64,000 bases of DNA from Aureibacillus halotolerans (GCF_004363045.1 NZ_SNYJ01000005.1:62001-126000); one strand, 5' to 3'. Numbered from the stretch's first letter, positions 17,070-25,887 are shown. Made by a program: numbers and translations. Notes: generated by a model not told the origin, from the sequence alone.

Positions 17070-18080
17070 ATGGCGATACTTACGGATAAGCTCGGGCGAC
17101 CTTTACAGGACTTGCGTATCTCTGTGATTGATCGGTGTAATTTACGGTGTACGTACTGCATGCCTCGTGACGTGTTCGGAAAAGAGTTTGTGTTTATGCC
17201 CAAGGAGCAACTGTTGTCCTTTGAAGAAATTGTGCGTTTGGCAAAATTGTTTCTTTCTCTTGGCGTGAAGAAAATTAGGCTGACCGGCGGGGAGCCACTC
17301 CTGCGAAAAGACTTTCCAGAGCTTGTTCGGCAGTTGGCAAAGCTGCCGGGCTTAAAAGACATTGGCCTGACGACGAACGGTGTGCTTCTTGGCGCTATGG
17401 CAGAAGAACTAAAACAGGCTGGACTGAAACGGGTGAATGTCAGTTTAGATGCCTTGGACAAAGATGTGCTTTGTACGATCAACGATACAAATGTAGGTCC
17501 GGAGCGGATAATTACGAATATGAAGAAGGCGGAAGAGGCTGGGCTAGAGGTTAAGGTGAACATGGTCGTTATGAAGGGCAAAAATGAGCATGAAGTGTTG
17601 CCGATGGCTGAGTTTTTCCGTAATGAGGGGATTACACTTCGGTTTATTGAGTTCATGGACGTCGGGCAAACCAATGGCTGGATGTACGACAAAGTGGTCA
17701 CAAAAAAGGACATGTACGAGATGCTCAATGAACGTTTCGGATTGGAACAAGTCGAATCAAAGGATCGCAGCGAAGTGGCGAAACGCTACCGGTACAAAGG
17801 GACCGACGTCGAGGTCGGTTTTATCACCTCTGTATCGGAATCGTTCTGCTCAAGCTGCTCAAGAGCGCGGGTCGCTGCGGACGGAAAGCTATACAACTGT
17901 CTATTCGCCTCTGGTGGGCTAGATCTTCGGGAATGGCTTCGCAACGGGGCAACGGATGATGACATACGAGAGGTGCTCATTCAGTCGTGGCAGCAGCGAA
18001 CCGATCGTTACTCGGATGAGCGGACAGAAGCTACCGCCCGGACAAGGAAGAAAATTGAAATGTCCTATATTGGCGGTTAA
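17070..18080 (+). CDS. moaA: GTP 3',8-cyclase MoaA
   Basis: A 336-residue radical-SAM enzyme that with MoaC converts GTP to cyclic pyranopterin monophosphate, the first step of molybdenum cofactor synthesis. The N-terminal cluster C-x3-C-x2-C (CNLRCTYC) binds SAM. The C-terminal cluster cysteines are in [19 protein letters not shown]. The ATG at 17070 follows GAAGGAG (17054-17060) by 9 nt. It is the first gene of a long cofactor operon under an Fnr-type promoter. No moaC gene is in the window. Confidence 0.96.
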   Translation: MAILTDKLGRPLQDLRISVIDRCNLRCTYCMPRDVFGKEFVFMPKEQLLSFEEIVRLAKLFLSLGVKKIRLTGGEPLLRKDFPELVRQLAKLPGLKDIGLTTNGVLLGAMAEELKQAGLKRVNVSLDALDKDVLCTINDTNVGPERIITNMKKAEEAGLEVKVNMVVMKGKNEHEVLPMAEFFRNEGITLRFIEFMDVGQTNGWMYDKVVTKKDMYEMLNERFGLEQVESKDRSEVAKRYRYKGTDVEVGFITSVSESFCSSCSRARVAADGKLYNCLFASGGLDLREWLRNGATDDDIREVLIQSWQQRTDRYSDERTEATARTRKKIEMSYIGG

Positions 18081-18098
18081 TACGAAAGGGGAAGCAGC

Positions 18099-19100
18099 AT
18101 GGAAAGTCGTTACGCGAGACAGGAGTGCTGGCCTGGCATTGGCCTCGCTGGCCAAGAGCGTATTCGTTCGAAGCATGTCGTGATTATTGGGTGCGGCGCG
18201 CTTGGATCAGCAAATGCGGAAGCGCTCACGCGTGCAGGAATTGGCACGCTTACGATTGTGGACAGGGATTACGTCGAATACAGCAATCTCCAGCGACAGC
18301 AGCTTTTTACGGAAGAGGATGCTAGAAGAGAAGTGCCAAAAGTCATTGCGGCGAGACAGAAATTGGTCCAGATCAATTCTGAAGTAGTGATTCATGCGCA
18401 TGTGATGGAAGCAACAGCGACTACCTTGCCGGACATTTTGGAAGGAGTCGATGTCGTCGTCGATGCCACCGACAATCTTGACACACGGCTGCTCTTAAAC
18501 GACCTGTTGCAGCAAATGGAGATTCCGTGGGTGTTCGGGTCCTGTGCAGGCAGTACTGGCATGAGCTACACTATTCTGCCTGGTCAAACGCCGTGTTTCC
18601 ATTGTTTGTTTGGTTCAACAGGCGGAGGAGCAACCTGTGGGTCAATGGGTATCATTGGACCAGCCGTACAAATGGTGGTCGCCCATCAGACGACAGAAGT
18701 ATTGAAGCTCCTCGTCGAAGCTACGTCGGCGCTTCGTTCAAGCTTAGTGACGTTCGACCTTTGGGGGAATCGCTATCATCAATTTAATATGCAGCAGGCT
18801 CGTCAGGAAACATGCCCTTCTTGTGGGAAAAAACGAACGTATCCTTATTTGCGAAAACGCCCGATGAAAGCGACGGTGCTGTGCGGCAGAGAGACGGTTC
18901 TGATTCGGCGAGGTGAGGCGGTTGACTTAAGTATGCTACGAACAAAACTTCTTGATATGGTGACGAGCGAGAATGAGTTTTTTTTGACCACGGTTTACAA
19001 TCAAATGCGCCTTGTTTTTTTCAGAGATGGACGCACACTAGTTCACGGCACAAGCTCCGTCACAGAAGCAAAGCGTGCTTACTATCAGTTATTGGGGTGA
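18099..19100 (+). CDS. moeB: MoeB/ThiF-family adenylyltransferase
   Basis: A 333-residue ThiF/MoeB/HesA-type enzyme that adenylates the C-terminal glycine of MoaD before sulfur transfer. Seen are the nucleotide-binding loop VVIIGCGALGS, the R-Q-x-L-F segment (LQRQQLF), the catalytic Cys region GATCGSMG and two zinc CxxC pairs (CFHC, CPSC). The C-terminal 80 residues are an extension without rhodanese signature. Its place between moaA and moeA favours MoeB over ThiF. Confidence 0.9.
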   Translation: MESRYARQECWPGIGLAGQERIRSKHVVIIGCGALGSANAEALTRAGIGTLTIVDRDYVEYSNLQRQQLFTEEDARREVPKVIAARQKLVQINSEVVIHAHVMEATATTLPDILEGVDVVVDATDNLDTRLLLNDLLQQMEIPWVFGSCAGSTGMSYTILPGQTPCFHCLFGSTGGGATCGSMGIIGPAVQMVVAHQTTEVLKLLVEATSALRSSLVTFDLWGNRYHQFNMQQARQETCPSCGKKRTYPYLRKRPMKATVLCGRETVLIRRGEAVDLSMLRTKLLDMVTSENEFFLTTVYNQMRLVFFRDGRTLVHGTSSVTEAKRAYYQLLG

Positions 19101-19105
19101 TAAAA

Positions 19106-20407
19106 GTGCAAGTGGAAAATGGAAAACCTAGACGTCCAATTCAAGTAGGGGAAGCAATGTCTCACGTCATGCGTTTTGCGAGGAAAGGTACAGTCGAGCA
19201 CATACCGATTGAACAATGTTATGGTCGCCATTTGGGAGAACCGCTGGTAGCAAGTCACCAAGTCCCGCCGTTCAATAAATCGCCGTATGATGGGTTTGCC
19301 ATTCGAGCTTGTGATACGAGTGAGTGCACACGGGTTCAGCCGAAGCGTTTTGAAGTCATTGGAACGATTGGGGCAGGAGCGCTGTTCGAAGAAACGGTGC
19401 AACAATATCAAGCCGTTCGGATTATGACAGGAGCAGCGATTCCTGATGGTTGTGATGCCGTAGTTATGCTCGAGAGAGGTCGCCACTACCATGAAGCGGG
19501 GACGGATTTCGTTGATTTTAATTACGTCGTCAAGACAGGTGAAAACATTTCCTTTGCCGGTGAAGACACAGAGGCAGGAGCCGTCCTTGTCACCGAAGGA
19601 GAACCCATCAATCCAGGGGTAACCGCTCTGTTGGCGACATTTGGCTACGCTCAAGTTCCTGTTAGCCGCAAACCGACTGTTGGTGTTCTTTCGACGGGAA
19701 GTGAGTTGCTGGAGATCGGGGAAGCGATGGAGCCTGGAAAGATCCGAAATAGCAATGCGGCTATGCTGCAGGCGCAAATCCAGAGAGCGGGTGGGGAAGT
19801 CATTTATTTTGGCCAATGTGAAGATGACCTGGAGGCTAGTTTATCACGTGTGGAAGCCGCCTTTGAACAGGTGGATATTCTGCTAACCACCGGTGGCGTA
19901 TCTGTTGGGGATTTTGATTACTTACCCGCCATTTATGAGTGGATGCAGGCGAACGTCCTTTTCAACAAAATAGCGATGCGGCCGGGCAGTGTGACAACTG
20001 CCGCCGAGAAGGATGGAAGAATCTTGTTCGGTCTCTCAGGAAATCCATCGGCTTGCTATATTGGCTTCGAGCTTTACGTGTATCCATTGATCAGGTCTTT
20101 CCTCCGTTCAGACTCGCCTTATCGCCGTCAAGCACATGCGTTTCTTGGCGCGGATTTTCCAAAAGCGAATCCGTACGATCGGTTTGTCAGAGGGGCGCTT
20201 ACGATACAAGAAGGTGTCTTGATTGCTACGCCGGTAGGTTTGGATAAATCAAATGTGGTGACCTCGCTTGCCGGAGCGGATTGTCTCATCATGCTCCCGC
20301 ACGGCACAAAGGGATATGAACGAGGCGCGCAGGTGACGGTGTTTTTATTAGAGGATGAAAAGGGCGCATCACGTAGTGGATTTGAGCAGACAATCGCTAT
20401 TCATTGA
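19106..20407 (+). CDS. moeA: Molybdopterin molybdenumtransferase MoeA
   Basis: A 433-residue enzyme that inserts molybdate into adenylated molybdopterin. Family signs are NKSPYDGFAIRA near the N-terminus, GAAIPDGCDAVVM, the MoCF-domain motif TTGGVSVGDFDY and the substrate loop LSGNPSACYIGFE. The GTG at 19106 is preferred because GGGGTG lies 6 nt upstream. An alternative GTG at 19097 would overlap the moeB stop by 4 nt. The moaE frame begins 13 nt after the stop. Confidence 0.94.
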   Translation: MQVENGKPRRPIQVGEAMSHVMRFARKGTVEHIPIEQCYGRHLGEPLVASHQVPPFNKSPYDGFAIRACDTSECTRVQPKRFEVIGTIGAGALFEETVQQYQAVRIMTGAAIPDGCDAVVMLERGRHYHEAGTDFVDFNYVVKTGENISFAGEDTEAGAVLVTEGEPINPGVTALLATFGYAQVPVSRKPTVGVLSTGSELLEIGEAMEPGKIRNSNAAMLQAQIQRAGGEVIYFGQCEDDLEASLSRVEAAFEQVDILLTTGGVSVGDFDYLPAIYEWMQANVLFNKIAMRPGSVTTAAEKDGRILFGLSGNPSACYIGFELYVYPLIRSFLRSDSPYRRQAHAFLGADFPKANPYDRFVRGALTIQEGVLIATPVGLDKSNVVTSLAGADCLIMLPHGTKGYERGAQVTVFLLEDEKGASRSGFEQTIAIH

Positions 20408-20420
20408 AGGGGGGAGCGGT

Positions 20421-20894
20421 ATGACGAGCGAGATGCATGAAGTAACGAGCGAGCCGCTGCAGTTGGAGCACGTCATTAGAAAAGTGGAGAGCCCGGCAGC
20501 TGGAGCGATAACGACTTTTATCGGTACAGTCCGTGAATGGACGAAAGGCAGACGAACGATTTATCTCGAATACCAAGCGTATGTGCCAATGGCTGTTGCG
20601 ATGCTTGAGCAGATTGGTCATGAGGTTAACACGAGATGGCCAGGAACCAAAGTGGCCATCTCACATCGGATTGGCTCGTTGAACATAGGTGAGGCTGCCG
20701 TCATCATCGCTGTTTCTTCGCCACATCGGCGTGTGGCATATGAGGCAAATGCCTATGCGATTGAGCGAATTAAAGACATGGTGCCCATTTGGAAGAAGGA
20801 GCATTGGGAGAATGGGGAAAAATGGATTGGAAATCAGGCAGGTACCGTCGTCTACCCAGATGGCCAACCTGAAAAGGAGATGAAACAGACGTGA
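20421..20894 (+). CDS. moaE: Molybdopterin synthase catalytic subunit MoaE
   Basis: A 157-residue large subunit that with MoaD adds two sulfurs to cyclic pyranopterin monophosphate. Seen are GAITTFIGTVREWTKGR, the HRIGSLNIGEAAVIIAVSS stretch and the catalytic-Lys region IWKKEHWENGEKWIGN. AGGGGGGAG precedes the ATG. Its end overlaps the moaD start by 4 nt, so the two subunits are translationally coupled. Confidence 0.95.
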   Translation: MTSEMHEVTSEPLQLEHVIRKVESPAAGAITTFIGTVREWTKGRRTIYLEYQAYVPMAVAMLEQIGHEVNTRWPGTKVAISHRIGSLNIGEAAVIIAVSSPHRRVAYEANAYAIERIKDMVPIWKKEHWENGEKWIGNQAGTVVYPDGQPEKEMKQT

Positions 20895-21127
20895 TTAAAA
20901 TTCTGTTTTTCGCACAGATGCAGGAGACGATTGGTGTTCCCTCGATCAACATGGAGCTACAGGATAATACCGTAGGCGAGCTAAAAGAACGTTTGACTGA
21001 AACTTACCCATCATTGTTTGCATCTCAAATGGCCATGGTGGCGGTCAATGAAAACTACGCGACAGAGGAGACAGTCATTCAGTCCGGTGACACGATTGCC
21101 TTTATTCCGCCGGTTAGTGGGGGGTGA
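20891..21127 (+). CDS. moaD: Molybdopterin synthase sulfur carrier subunit MoaD
   Basis: A 78-residue ubiquitin-fold protein ending in the required diglycine (PPVSGG), whose C-terminal carboxylate is converted to a thiocarboxylate by MoeB and a sulfur donor. It starts at GTG in a GTGA overlap with moaE. The reading frame ends right before mobB. Confidence 0.95.
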   Translation: MIKILFFAQMQETIGVPSINMELQDNTVGELKERLTETYPSLFASQMAMVAVNENYATEETVIQSGDTIAFIPPVSGG

Positions 21128-21131
21128 AGAT

Positions 21132-21650
21132 GTGCAGGTGCTGCAAGTCGTTGGATACAAAAATAGTGGAAAAACAACGCTGGTCGCGAAGTTGGTCGAG
21201 TTATTTACCAAAGCAGGCCATCGTGTAGGGGCGCTGAAGCATCACGGTCATGGTGGGCAGCCTGTCGGATGGGTGGACACAGACAGCGCAAAGCAATCTG
21301 CCGCTGGTGCCCTATTGTCAGGGGTAGAAGGCGACGGAATTTTACAGCTGGCTGCAACTGCTTGGGACCTGGATACGCTTATTGAGTTGTATCGATTCGC
21401 TACCATAGAGCTGTTGATTGTGGAGGGGTACAAGGAGGCAGATTATCCGAAAATTGTCTTGATCCGTAACCAGGAAGACCTTCCGCTTTTGACATCCGTA
21501 ACGAATTGTAAAGCAATCGTTTCAGCAATCCCCTTGGAGGAAAAGCCTTCCTGTGCAGTCTACAGCTATGAAGAAATGGACCACTGGGTTGCTTCAGTTG
21601 ATATTGCACACCTCAATCGGGCAATGTTCGCAATTGATTTGCTGTTTTAA
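21132..21650 (+). CDS. mobB: Molybdopterin-guanine dinucleotide synthesis GTPase MobB
   Basis: A 172-residue P-loop protein (GYKNSGKTTL near residue 8) of the MobB family, which supports MobA in forming the guanine dinucleotide cofactor used by NarG. The GTG at 21132 is chosen because the GGGGTGAAG at the moaD end serves as ribosome binding site and the protein then begins directly at the P-loop strand. The last 57 nt overlap, in the opposite direction, the 3' end of fnr. Confidence 0.9.
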   Translation: MQVLQVVGYKNSGKTTLVAKLVELFTKAGHRVGALKHHGHGGQPVGWVDTDSAKQSAAGALLSGVEGDGILQLAATAWDLDTLIELYRFATIELLIVEGYKEADYPKIVLIRNQEDLPLLTSVTNCKAIVSAIPLEEKPSCAVYSYEEMDHWVASVDIAHLNRAMFAIDLLF

Positions 21651-22316
21651 ATAAGCCATATCTAGGATGAGAATATGATTGTCTTTCGTCATTCGAATGG
21701 CGCCCTGCTTCCGCAACTCAGAGAGCATTCGGTTTACACTTTCTCGCGTCGCGGCGCAAAACTTCGCCAACTCTTGATTCGTAAGGCTGAGATTGATGCG
21801 AATTCCTTCGGCTGTTTCCGTCCCGTAGCTATTCGCCAGCCGGATTAATGTGGAATAAAGCGCGCCTTTTTTGCCGTTCAATAATAGATCCCGAATTTTG
21901 GACTGGAATTTCCGCATATGATTGTTGACCCATTTTAGATATTCAAGCGTCAGAGACCCATTACTCATTAAGGCCTCCTCCAATAACTTTGTCTTAATCA
22001 CAAAGACTTCACCCGACTCGATAACGAGAGAGCTTAAAAGGTACGTCGGCTGTTCACCAAACAACGTCAGCTCTCCGAAAATGTCTTCTTTTTTGCAAAT
22101 ACGGAGGATCATTTCTTTTCCATCTGAAGTCAACTTATTGATTTGGATAAGGCCACTTTTCAGAATATAAATTTCATCTGCCTTATCACCTTCGTGGAAC
22201 AAATACGTATCCTTCTCAATTTTGCGTTCGGTACCAAGTCGATAAAGCAAATCGCGAAGCTCAGTGGATAAGTTAAATGTTTTGGCGGTCGGCTGTTCTA
22301 AGACACTCGTTTGCAC
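21594..22316 (-). CDS. fnr: Anaerobic regulator Fnr (Crp/Fnr family, Bacillus type)
   Basis: A 240-residue activator with a cyclic-nucleotide-type sensor domain (residues 1-145) and a Crp-type winged helix (CAATRESVNRMLSELRKQG is the recognition helix region). The C-terminus CEHCPIEVC supplies three cysteines in C-x2-C-x4-C, the Bacillus arrangement for an oxygen-sensitive [4Fe-4S] cluster, instead of N-terminal ligands as in E. coli. The GTG at 22316 is 9 nt behind AAAGGAG; the upstream ATG abuts the ribosome site. It sits opposite and within the molybdenum cofactor cluster. Targets seen nearby: narK, narG, moaA and perhaps hmp. No Fnr box is seen at its own promoter. Confidence 0.95.
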   Translation of the reverse strand: MQTSVLEQPTAKTFNLSTELRDLLYRLGTERKIEKDTYLFHEGDKADEIYILKSGLIQINKLTSDGKEMILRICKKEDIFGELTLFGEQPTYLLSSLVIESGEVFVIKTKLLEEALMSNGSLTLEYLKWVNNHMRKFQSKIRDLLLNGKKGALYSTLIRLANSYGTETAEGIRINLSLTNQELAKFCAATRESVNRMLSELRKQGAIRMTKDNHILILDMAYLKQQINCEHCPIEVCNIN

Positions 22317-22417
22317 GTCGATCATCTCCTTTTAGCCAATCTCTATCTTTATTTTAACATGGATAAAGAATCCTATCGATGAAATTAATTACAATTTAAT
22401 GACGGGAGAGGGTGCCA

Positions 22418-22999
22418 ATGAAGCTCAACGTTATGGGTGTCGTTCTCGCTGGGGGCTTGTCCAGCCGATTTGGTTCTCCTAAGCCATTTGCAAAGACGCA
22501 AGGCAAGTTCTTTTACGAATTTGCGGTTGAGGCGATTTCCTCACTGGTGGATGAAACGATCGTCGTAACGAATGAAGGGTTGCAAGACCAATTCATAAAC
22601 AGAGGGGTCAGTTGCCTTGTCGATGTATCGATGTTTCGTCAGCAAGGCCCGTTGGCGGGACTGTATACCGCCATGGAACATAGAGAAGCCGATTGGTACA
22701 TTGTTGTGCCATCCGACTTGCCACGAATGACAACGGCCGTTTTTACTGAGCTTAAAGCGAATGCATGCCCGTCATGCGATGCCATTATTCCGATGGTAAA
22801 CGAAGTGGCGGAACCATTAGTTGGACTTTACGCCGCACAGGTAAAGCCAGTGATTAAACGTCAGCTAAAGGGCGGAAAACGATCTGTTCATAAAATGCTG
22901 AATGAATTACGTGTAAGGTATGTCCGTTTCGATGATGCTGAAGCATTCCAAAACATTAATACCCCGGCGGATTATGAGTGTATGGAGAGGGAGGACTGA
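22418..22999 (+). CDS. mobA: Molybdenum cofactor guanylyltransferase MobA
   Basis: A 193-residue nucleotidyltransferase that couples GMP from GTP to molybdopterin. The N-terminal motif LAGGLSSRFGSPK binds GTP, and PSDLPRM carries the metal-binding Asp. The ATG at 22418 follows GGGAGAGGG. A GTG two codons earlier is possible. The gene is divergent from fnr and starts the mobA-moaB-modA-modB unit; no Fnr box was found upstream. Confidence 0.93.
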   Translation: MKLNVMGVVLAGGLSSRFGSPKPFAKTQGKFFYEFAVEAISSLVDETIVVTNEGLQDQFINRGVSCLVDVSMFRQQGPLAGLYTAMEHREADWYIVVPSDLPRMTTAVFTELKANACPSCDAIIPMVNEVAEPLVGLYAAQVKPVIKRQLKGGKRSVHKMLNELRVRYVRFDDAEAFQNINTPADYECMERED

Positions 23000-23001
23000 C
23001 A

Positions 23002-23511
23002 ATGAAGACGTCTACGCACCGAGTCGTTCATTGCGCTGTAGTGACCATCAGTGACACAAGGACGACAGACACCGATAGTAGTGGCGGTGCCATGTTGCAA
23101 ATGCTTGAGAATGCCGGGCATGCGGTGACTCAATACACCATTGTACCCGACGAACACGAGCGAATTGTTCTGGCGCTCTCGACGGCGTTGGAAGACCCAG
23201 ACGTGCAAATCATTTTGATGAATGGTGGGACTGGCATTTCCCCTAGAGATGTGACCGTAGAAACGGTGCAGCCTTTGTTTGATAAGGAGCTTGTCGGGTT
23301 TGGTGAACTCTTTCGAATGCTTAGCTATCACGAGGAGATCGGGTCAGCCAGCCTTCTGTCACGAGCAACGGCGGGTGTGATCAACAATAAGGTCGTCTTT
23401 TGCACACCGGGATCGACGAAAGCGGTCAAGCTTGCCATGGAACGATTAATTCTTCCAGAGCTTGTTCATTTAATCAATGAAATTGAAAAGGGAGGAACTA
23501 AAAATGAATAA
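23002..23511 (+). CDS. moaB: Molybdopterin adenylyltransferase family protein MoaB
   Basis: A 169-residue MoaB/Mog-type protein. Motifs are TISDTRTTDTDSSG, the metal/nucleotide loop LMNGGTGISPRDVT and FCTPGSTKAVKLAMERL. In organisms lacking Mog it adenylates molybdopterin before MoeA acts. It starts 2 nt after mobA, behind GGGAGGA, and its end overlaps modA by 8 nt. Confidence 0.92.
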   Translation: MKTSTHRVVHCAVVTISDTRTTDTDSSGGAMLQMLENAGHAVTQYTIVPDEHERIVLALSTALEDPDVQIILMNGGTGISPRDVTVETVQPLFDKELVGFGELFRMLSYHEEIGSASLLSRATAGVINNKVVFCTPGSTKAVKLAMERLILPELVHLINEIEKGGTKNE

Positions 23512-24280
23512 ACGTCGTTGGGGTTGTATGATTCTGATTGTTATGCTTTTGCTTACGGCCTGTGGCCAAGCGACCGGTAGCTCTGAAGGACAAGAAGTGG
23601 AGCTCACTATTTCCGCAGCTGCGAGCTTGCAAGATTCGTTGGAGGAGATTAAGTCCTTATACGAAAAAGAGCATCCAAATGTACAGCTGAATTTTAATTT
23701 TGGCGGATCAGGAGCTCTTCAGCAGCAAATCAGCAAAGGCGCGCCAGTAGATCTGTTTTTCTCCGCAGCGCAAGATAAATTCGAGGTACTTGAGGAAGAA
23801 GGCAAAATGTCGTCTGACCATTCGGTAGAGCTACTTCAGAACGAGCTCGTGCTTATTGTTCCAAAAGAAAGTGAGTTGGAGATTGAGAGCTTAGAGGATG
23901 CGACAGAGGTAGAAACGTTTGCCATCGGTACGCCGGAAACGGTTCCCGCTGGTGCTTATGCCAAGGAGACATTTACGGCTATGCAGCTTTGGGAAGAGAT
24001 TGAGCCTTATGTTGTGTTTACGAAAGACGTGCGGCAAGTATTGCAGTATGTCGAGACAGGCAATGCCGAGGCAGGGATGGTGTATAAAACCGATGCACTC
24101 TCTTCTGACAGTGTAGAAGTTGCTGCATCTGCTCCGGCAGACACTCATACGCCAATCGTTTATCCCGTCGGTGTCACCGAGGATGCACCGAACAAAGAAA
24201 CAGCGATCGAATTCTATGAATTTCTCCAAACAGACGAAGCCCTAGAGGTTTTCCAGGATGATGGATTCACTGTCTCCTGA
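23504..24280 (+). CDS. modA: Molybdate-binding lipoprotein ModA
   Basis: A 258-residue extracytoplasmic solute-binding protein. The signal peptide ends in a lipobox LLTACG (Cys about 19), anchoring it outside the membrane. The ISAAASLQDSLEEI start and NFGGSGALQQQISKGAPVDLFFSA segment are typical of ModA oxyanion binding. GGGAGGA lies upstream of the ATG. It overlaps moaB at the 5' end and modB at the 3' end by 23 nt. Confidence 0.94.
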   Translation: MNKRRWGCMILIVMLLLTACGQATGSSEGQEVELTISAAASLQDSLEEIKSLYEKEHPNVQLNFNFGGSGALQQQISKGAPVDLFFSAAQDKFEVLEEEGKMSSDHSVELLQNELVLIVPKESELEIESLEDATEVETFAIGTPETVPAGAYAKETFTAMQLWEEIEPYVVFTKDVRQVLQYVETGNAEAGMVYKTDALSSDSVEVAASAPADTHTPIVYPVGVTEDAPNKETAIEFYEFLQTDEALEVFQDDGFTVS

Positions 24281-24929
24281 GGTCTTCTGGACACCGGTTT
24301 GGTTATCCGTTAAAATCGCTGCCTCTGCGGGGATCATCGTTATCATTTTAGGCACCTTGGTAGGACGGTTTATGGCCAACAAGCGGTTTAAAGGGAAAGC
24401 GGTCGTTGAAACGATCTTAATGCTTCCCATCGTGCTGCCTCCAACGGTTATTGGGTTCTTGTTGTTAATGGTCTTCGGGAAGACCAGCTGGCTTGGCGGC
24501 ATGATCGAATGGCTGTTTCAGCAGCAGGTCATTTTCACCTGGGTCGCAGCTGTTATCGCTGCAACAGTCGTTGCTTTTCCATTGATGTATCATGCGGCGA
24601 AGGTCGGGTTTCAAGGCGATATTCAGGCGGCAGAAGAAGCGGCAAGTATTGATGGGGCAGGGCGGTGGCAAACGCTCTGGTTTGTGTCTATCCCGCTAGC
24701 GAAGCATGCATTGCTTTCAGGGGCCATACTGGCAGTGGCTCGATCACTCGGGGAATTTGGCGCGACCTTCATGTTTGCCGGAAACATCCCCGGAAAAACG
24801 CAGACCATTCCAACCGCCATTTATATCGCGTTGTATGCAGGAGATATGAAGTTGGCTTGGTTATGGGTGCTAATGATCATTGCGTTGTCCTTTGTTATGC
24901 TTTTATTGGTTCGTCGGAATGATGCGTAG
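24258..24929 (+). CDS. modB: Molybdate ABC transporter permease ModB
   Basis: A 223-residue permease with about five membrane helices and the EAA coupling loop (EEAASIDGAGRWQTLWFVSIPLA near residue 125). Two adjacent ATG codons, 24258 and 24261, could start it. It is the last gene of the unit. No modC ATPase gene follows; the DNA after it holds the GCGAG repeat array. An ATPase encoded elsewhere must power it. Confidence 0.93.
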   Translation: MMDSLSPEVFWTPVWLSVKIAASAGIIVIILGTLVGRFMANKRFKGKAVVETILMLPIVLPPTVIGFLLLMVFGKTSWLGGMIEWLFQQQVIFTWVAAVIAATVVAFPLMYHAAKVGFQGDIQAAEEAASIDGAGRWQTLWFVSIPLAKHALLSGAILAVARSLGEFGATFMFAGNIPGKTQTIPTAIYIALYAGDMKLAWLWVLMIIALSFVMLLLVRRNDA

Positions 24930-25302
24930 ATGGCGTAGGGTAGGGAAGGGCAGATGTAATAAGGAGAGGCCTTGGGATGGCAGCAGCGAAGGATGGGAAA
25001 AGCAAAGCGAGTCGGTATGACCTGAAAGCGAGCCCTAAAGTGGCAAAAGCGAGCCGTGATGGACTAAAAGCGAGACCATAACGTCAAGAAGCGAGCCAAT
25101 CAGAAGAAAGCGAGCCAATCAGAAGAAAGCGAGCCTTCAACTTGTGGAAGCGAGCCCAAAACTCTCAATAGCGAGCCTTCGCAAACCTGAAGCGAGTCGT
25201 TAATGTGCGGGAGCGAGCCTAAGGCAGTTTTGGCATATCTTAAAAGAAGGAGAGCCCCTCCGAAGTCCAAGTTGTGACCTCGATGGTGCCCTCCCGTTTC
25301 AC
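24930..25302. other. Intergenic region filled by a repeat array
   Basis: After modB no gene is supported. An ATG at 24977 with AAGGAGAG upstream opens a 35-codon frame running into the array, but the frame is broken by a stop after four repeats. Most of the stretch is the 11-copy GCGAG array. Confidence 0.6.
25007..25220. repeat. Phased GCGAG direct-repeat array, 11 copies
   Basis: GCGAG cores at 25007, 25028, 25049, 25070, 25091, 25110, 25129, 25150, 25171, 25192 and 25213. Spacing is 21 bp throughout except two steps of 19. Consensus is (A)AGCGAG(C/T)C. Intervening bases differ, except one nearly identical pair (CAATCAGAAGAAAGCGAGC). The core, not a reading frame, is conserved, because the 19-bp steps shift the frame. 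Confidence 0.88.
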
Positions 25303-25566
25303 TTAAAGCAATCCTCTGTAAAAGTCTCTTATCTCCTGCTTCATTCCTTCAATAAGCTTCTGTTCTGACCATGGAAACCCGAGATTATGTGTTTTCATTG
25401 TGCACATTCCACAGGAACAGTGAATTTTCCCTTTGTGAAGCCTTCCAAATTGATTGTCCTTCACGTGCCATTCCGTCTTTTTCACGATCTTTCGCTTCCG
25501 CTGAATCACTCTTTGTCTGTGATGCCGATAATAGGCACGAGTACGGTTAAACGGTTTTGCTGACAA
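25303..25566 (-). CDS. Small basic protein with a CSCGMC motif
   Basis: An 87-residue very basic protein. The N-terminal RTRAYYRHHRQRVIQRKRKI and the central KGKIHCSCGMC are features of a small conserved Bacillaceae protein of unknown role. The Cys trio suggests a metal site. The start is TTG behind GAGGG, with short spacing, so the exact start is uncertain. Function unknown. Confidence 0.6.
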   Translation of the reverse strand: MSAKPFNRTRAYYRHHRQRVIQRKRKIVKKTEWHVKDNQFGRLHKGKIHCSCGMCTMKTHNLGFPWSEQKLIEGMKQEIRDFYRGLL

Positions 25567-25754
25567 TTTCCCTCACGCTCCCTGGATTAGAGGCTCAGCC
25601 CGTAACAACTCCAGGAAAAGTACGCTGCTACAGGCTAAGCATAAGGGAAACCATTCTCATATGACACATTGTTTTCCACTTCCTTTCTCTATGTTTAGTT
25701 GTAGCATAGTTTGGTGGTTTTTGTGAATTATATGGAAAAATATCTCGATAAAGT

Positions 25755-25783
25755 TTGACGCCATAAAAGAGAAATGATAAAAT
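25755..25783 (+). promoter_or_regulatory. Sigma-A promoter of a small transcript
   Basis: TTGACG (25755-25760), a 17-bp spacer and TAAAAT (25778-25783). The transcript would begin near 25790 and end at the terminator at 25956, about 165 nt. Confidence 0.7.
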
Positions 25784-25818
25784 TTTCATAATACTTAAGA
25801 AGGGAGTGAGATGTAGCA

Positions 25819-25887
25819 ATGACAAACGAAATGAAGAGACCCCTGGAAAAGAAATCGATTGCCTCTCACTCAGACGGATTGTTTTGA
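25819..25887 (+). CDS. Possible 22-residue peptide
   Basis: An ATG frame behind GGGAGTGAG (8-nt spacing) encodes MTNEMKRPLEKKSIASHSDG plus two residues. It lies in a complete unit: consensus promoter, ribosome site, frame, intrinsic terminator. It may be a small protein, a leader or part of a small RNA. No homologue is recognised. Confidence 0.4.
   Translation: MTNEMKRPLEKKSIASHSDGLF

Noticed and set aside
18099..19100. ThiF rather than MoeB
   Set aside because: Sequence alone cannot fully separate them, but the location between moaA and moeA and the absence of thiamine genes favour MoeB.
25007..25220. Possible CRISPR array
   Set aside because: The repeated core is only 7-9 bp with a 21-bp period and no palindromic repeat; no cas gene is in the window.
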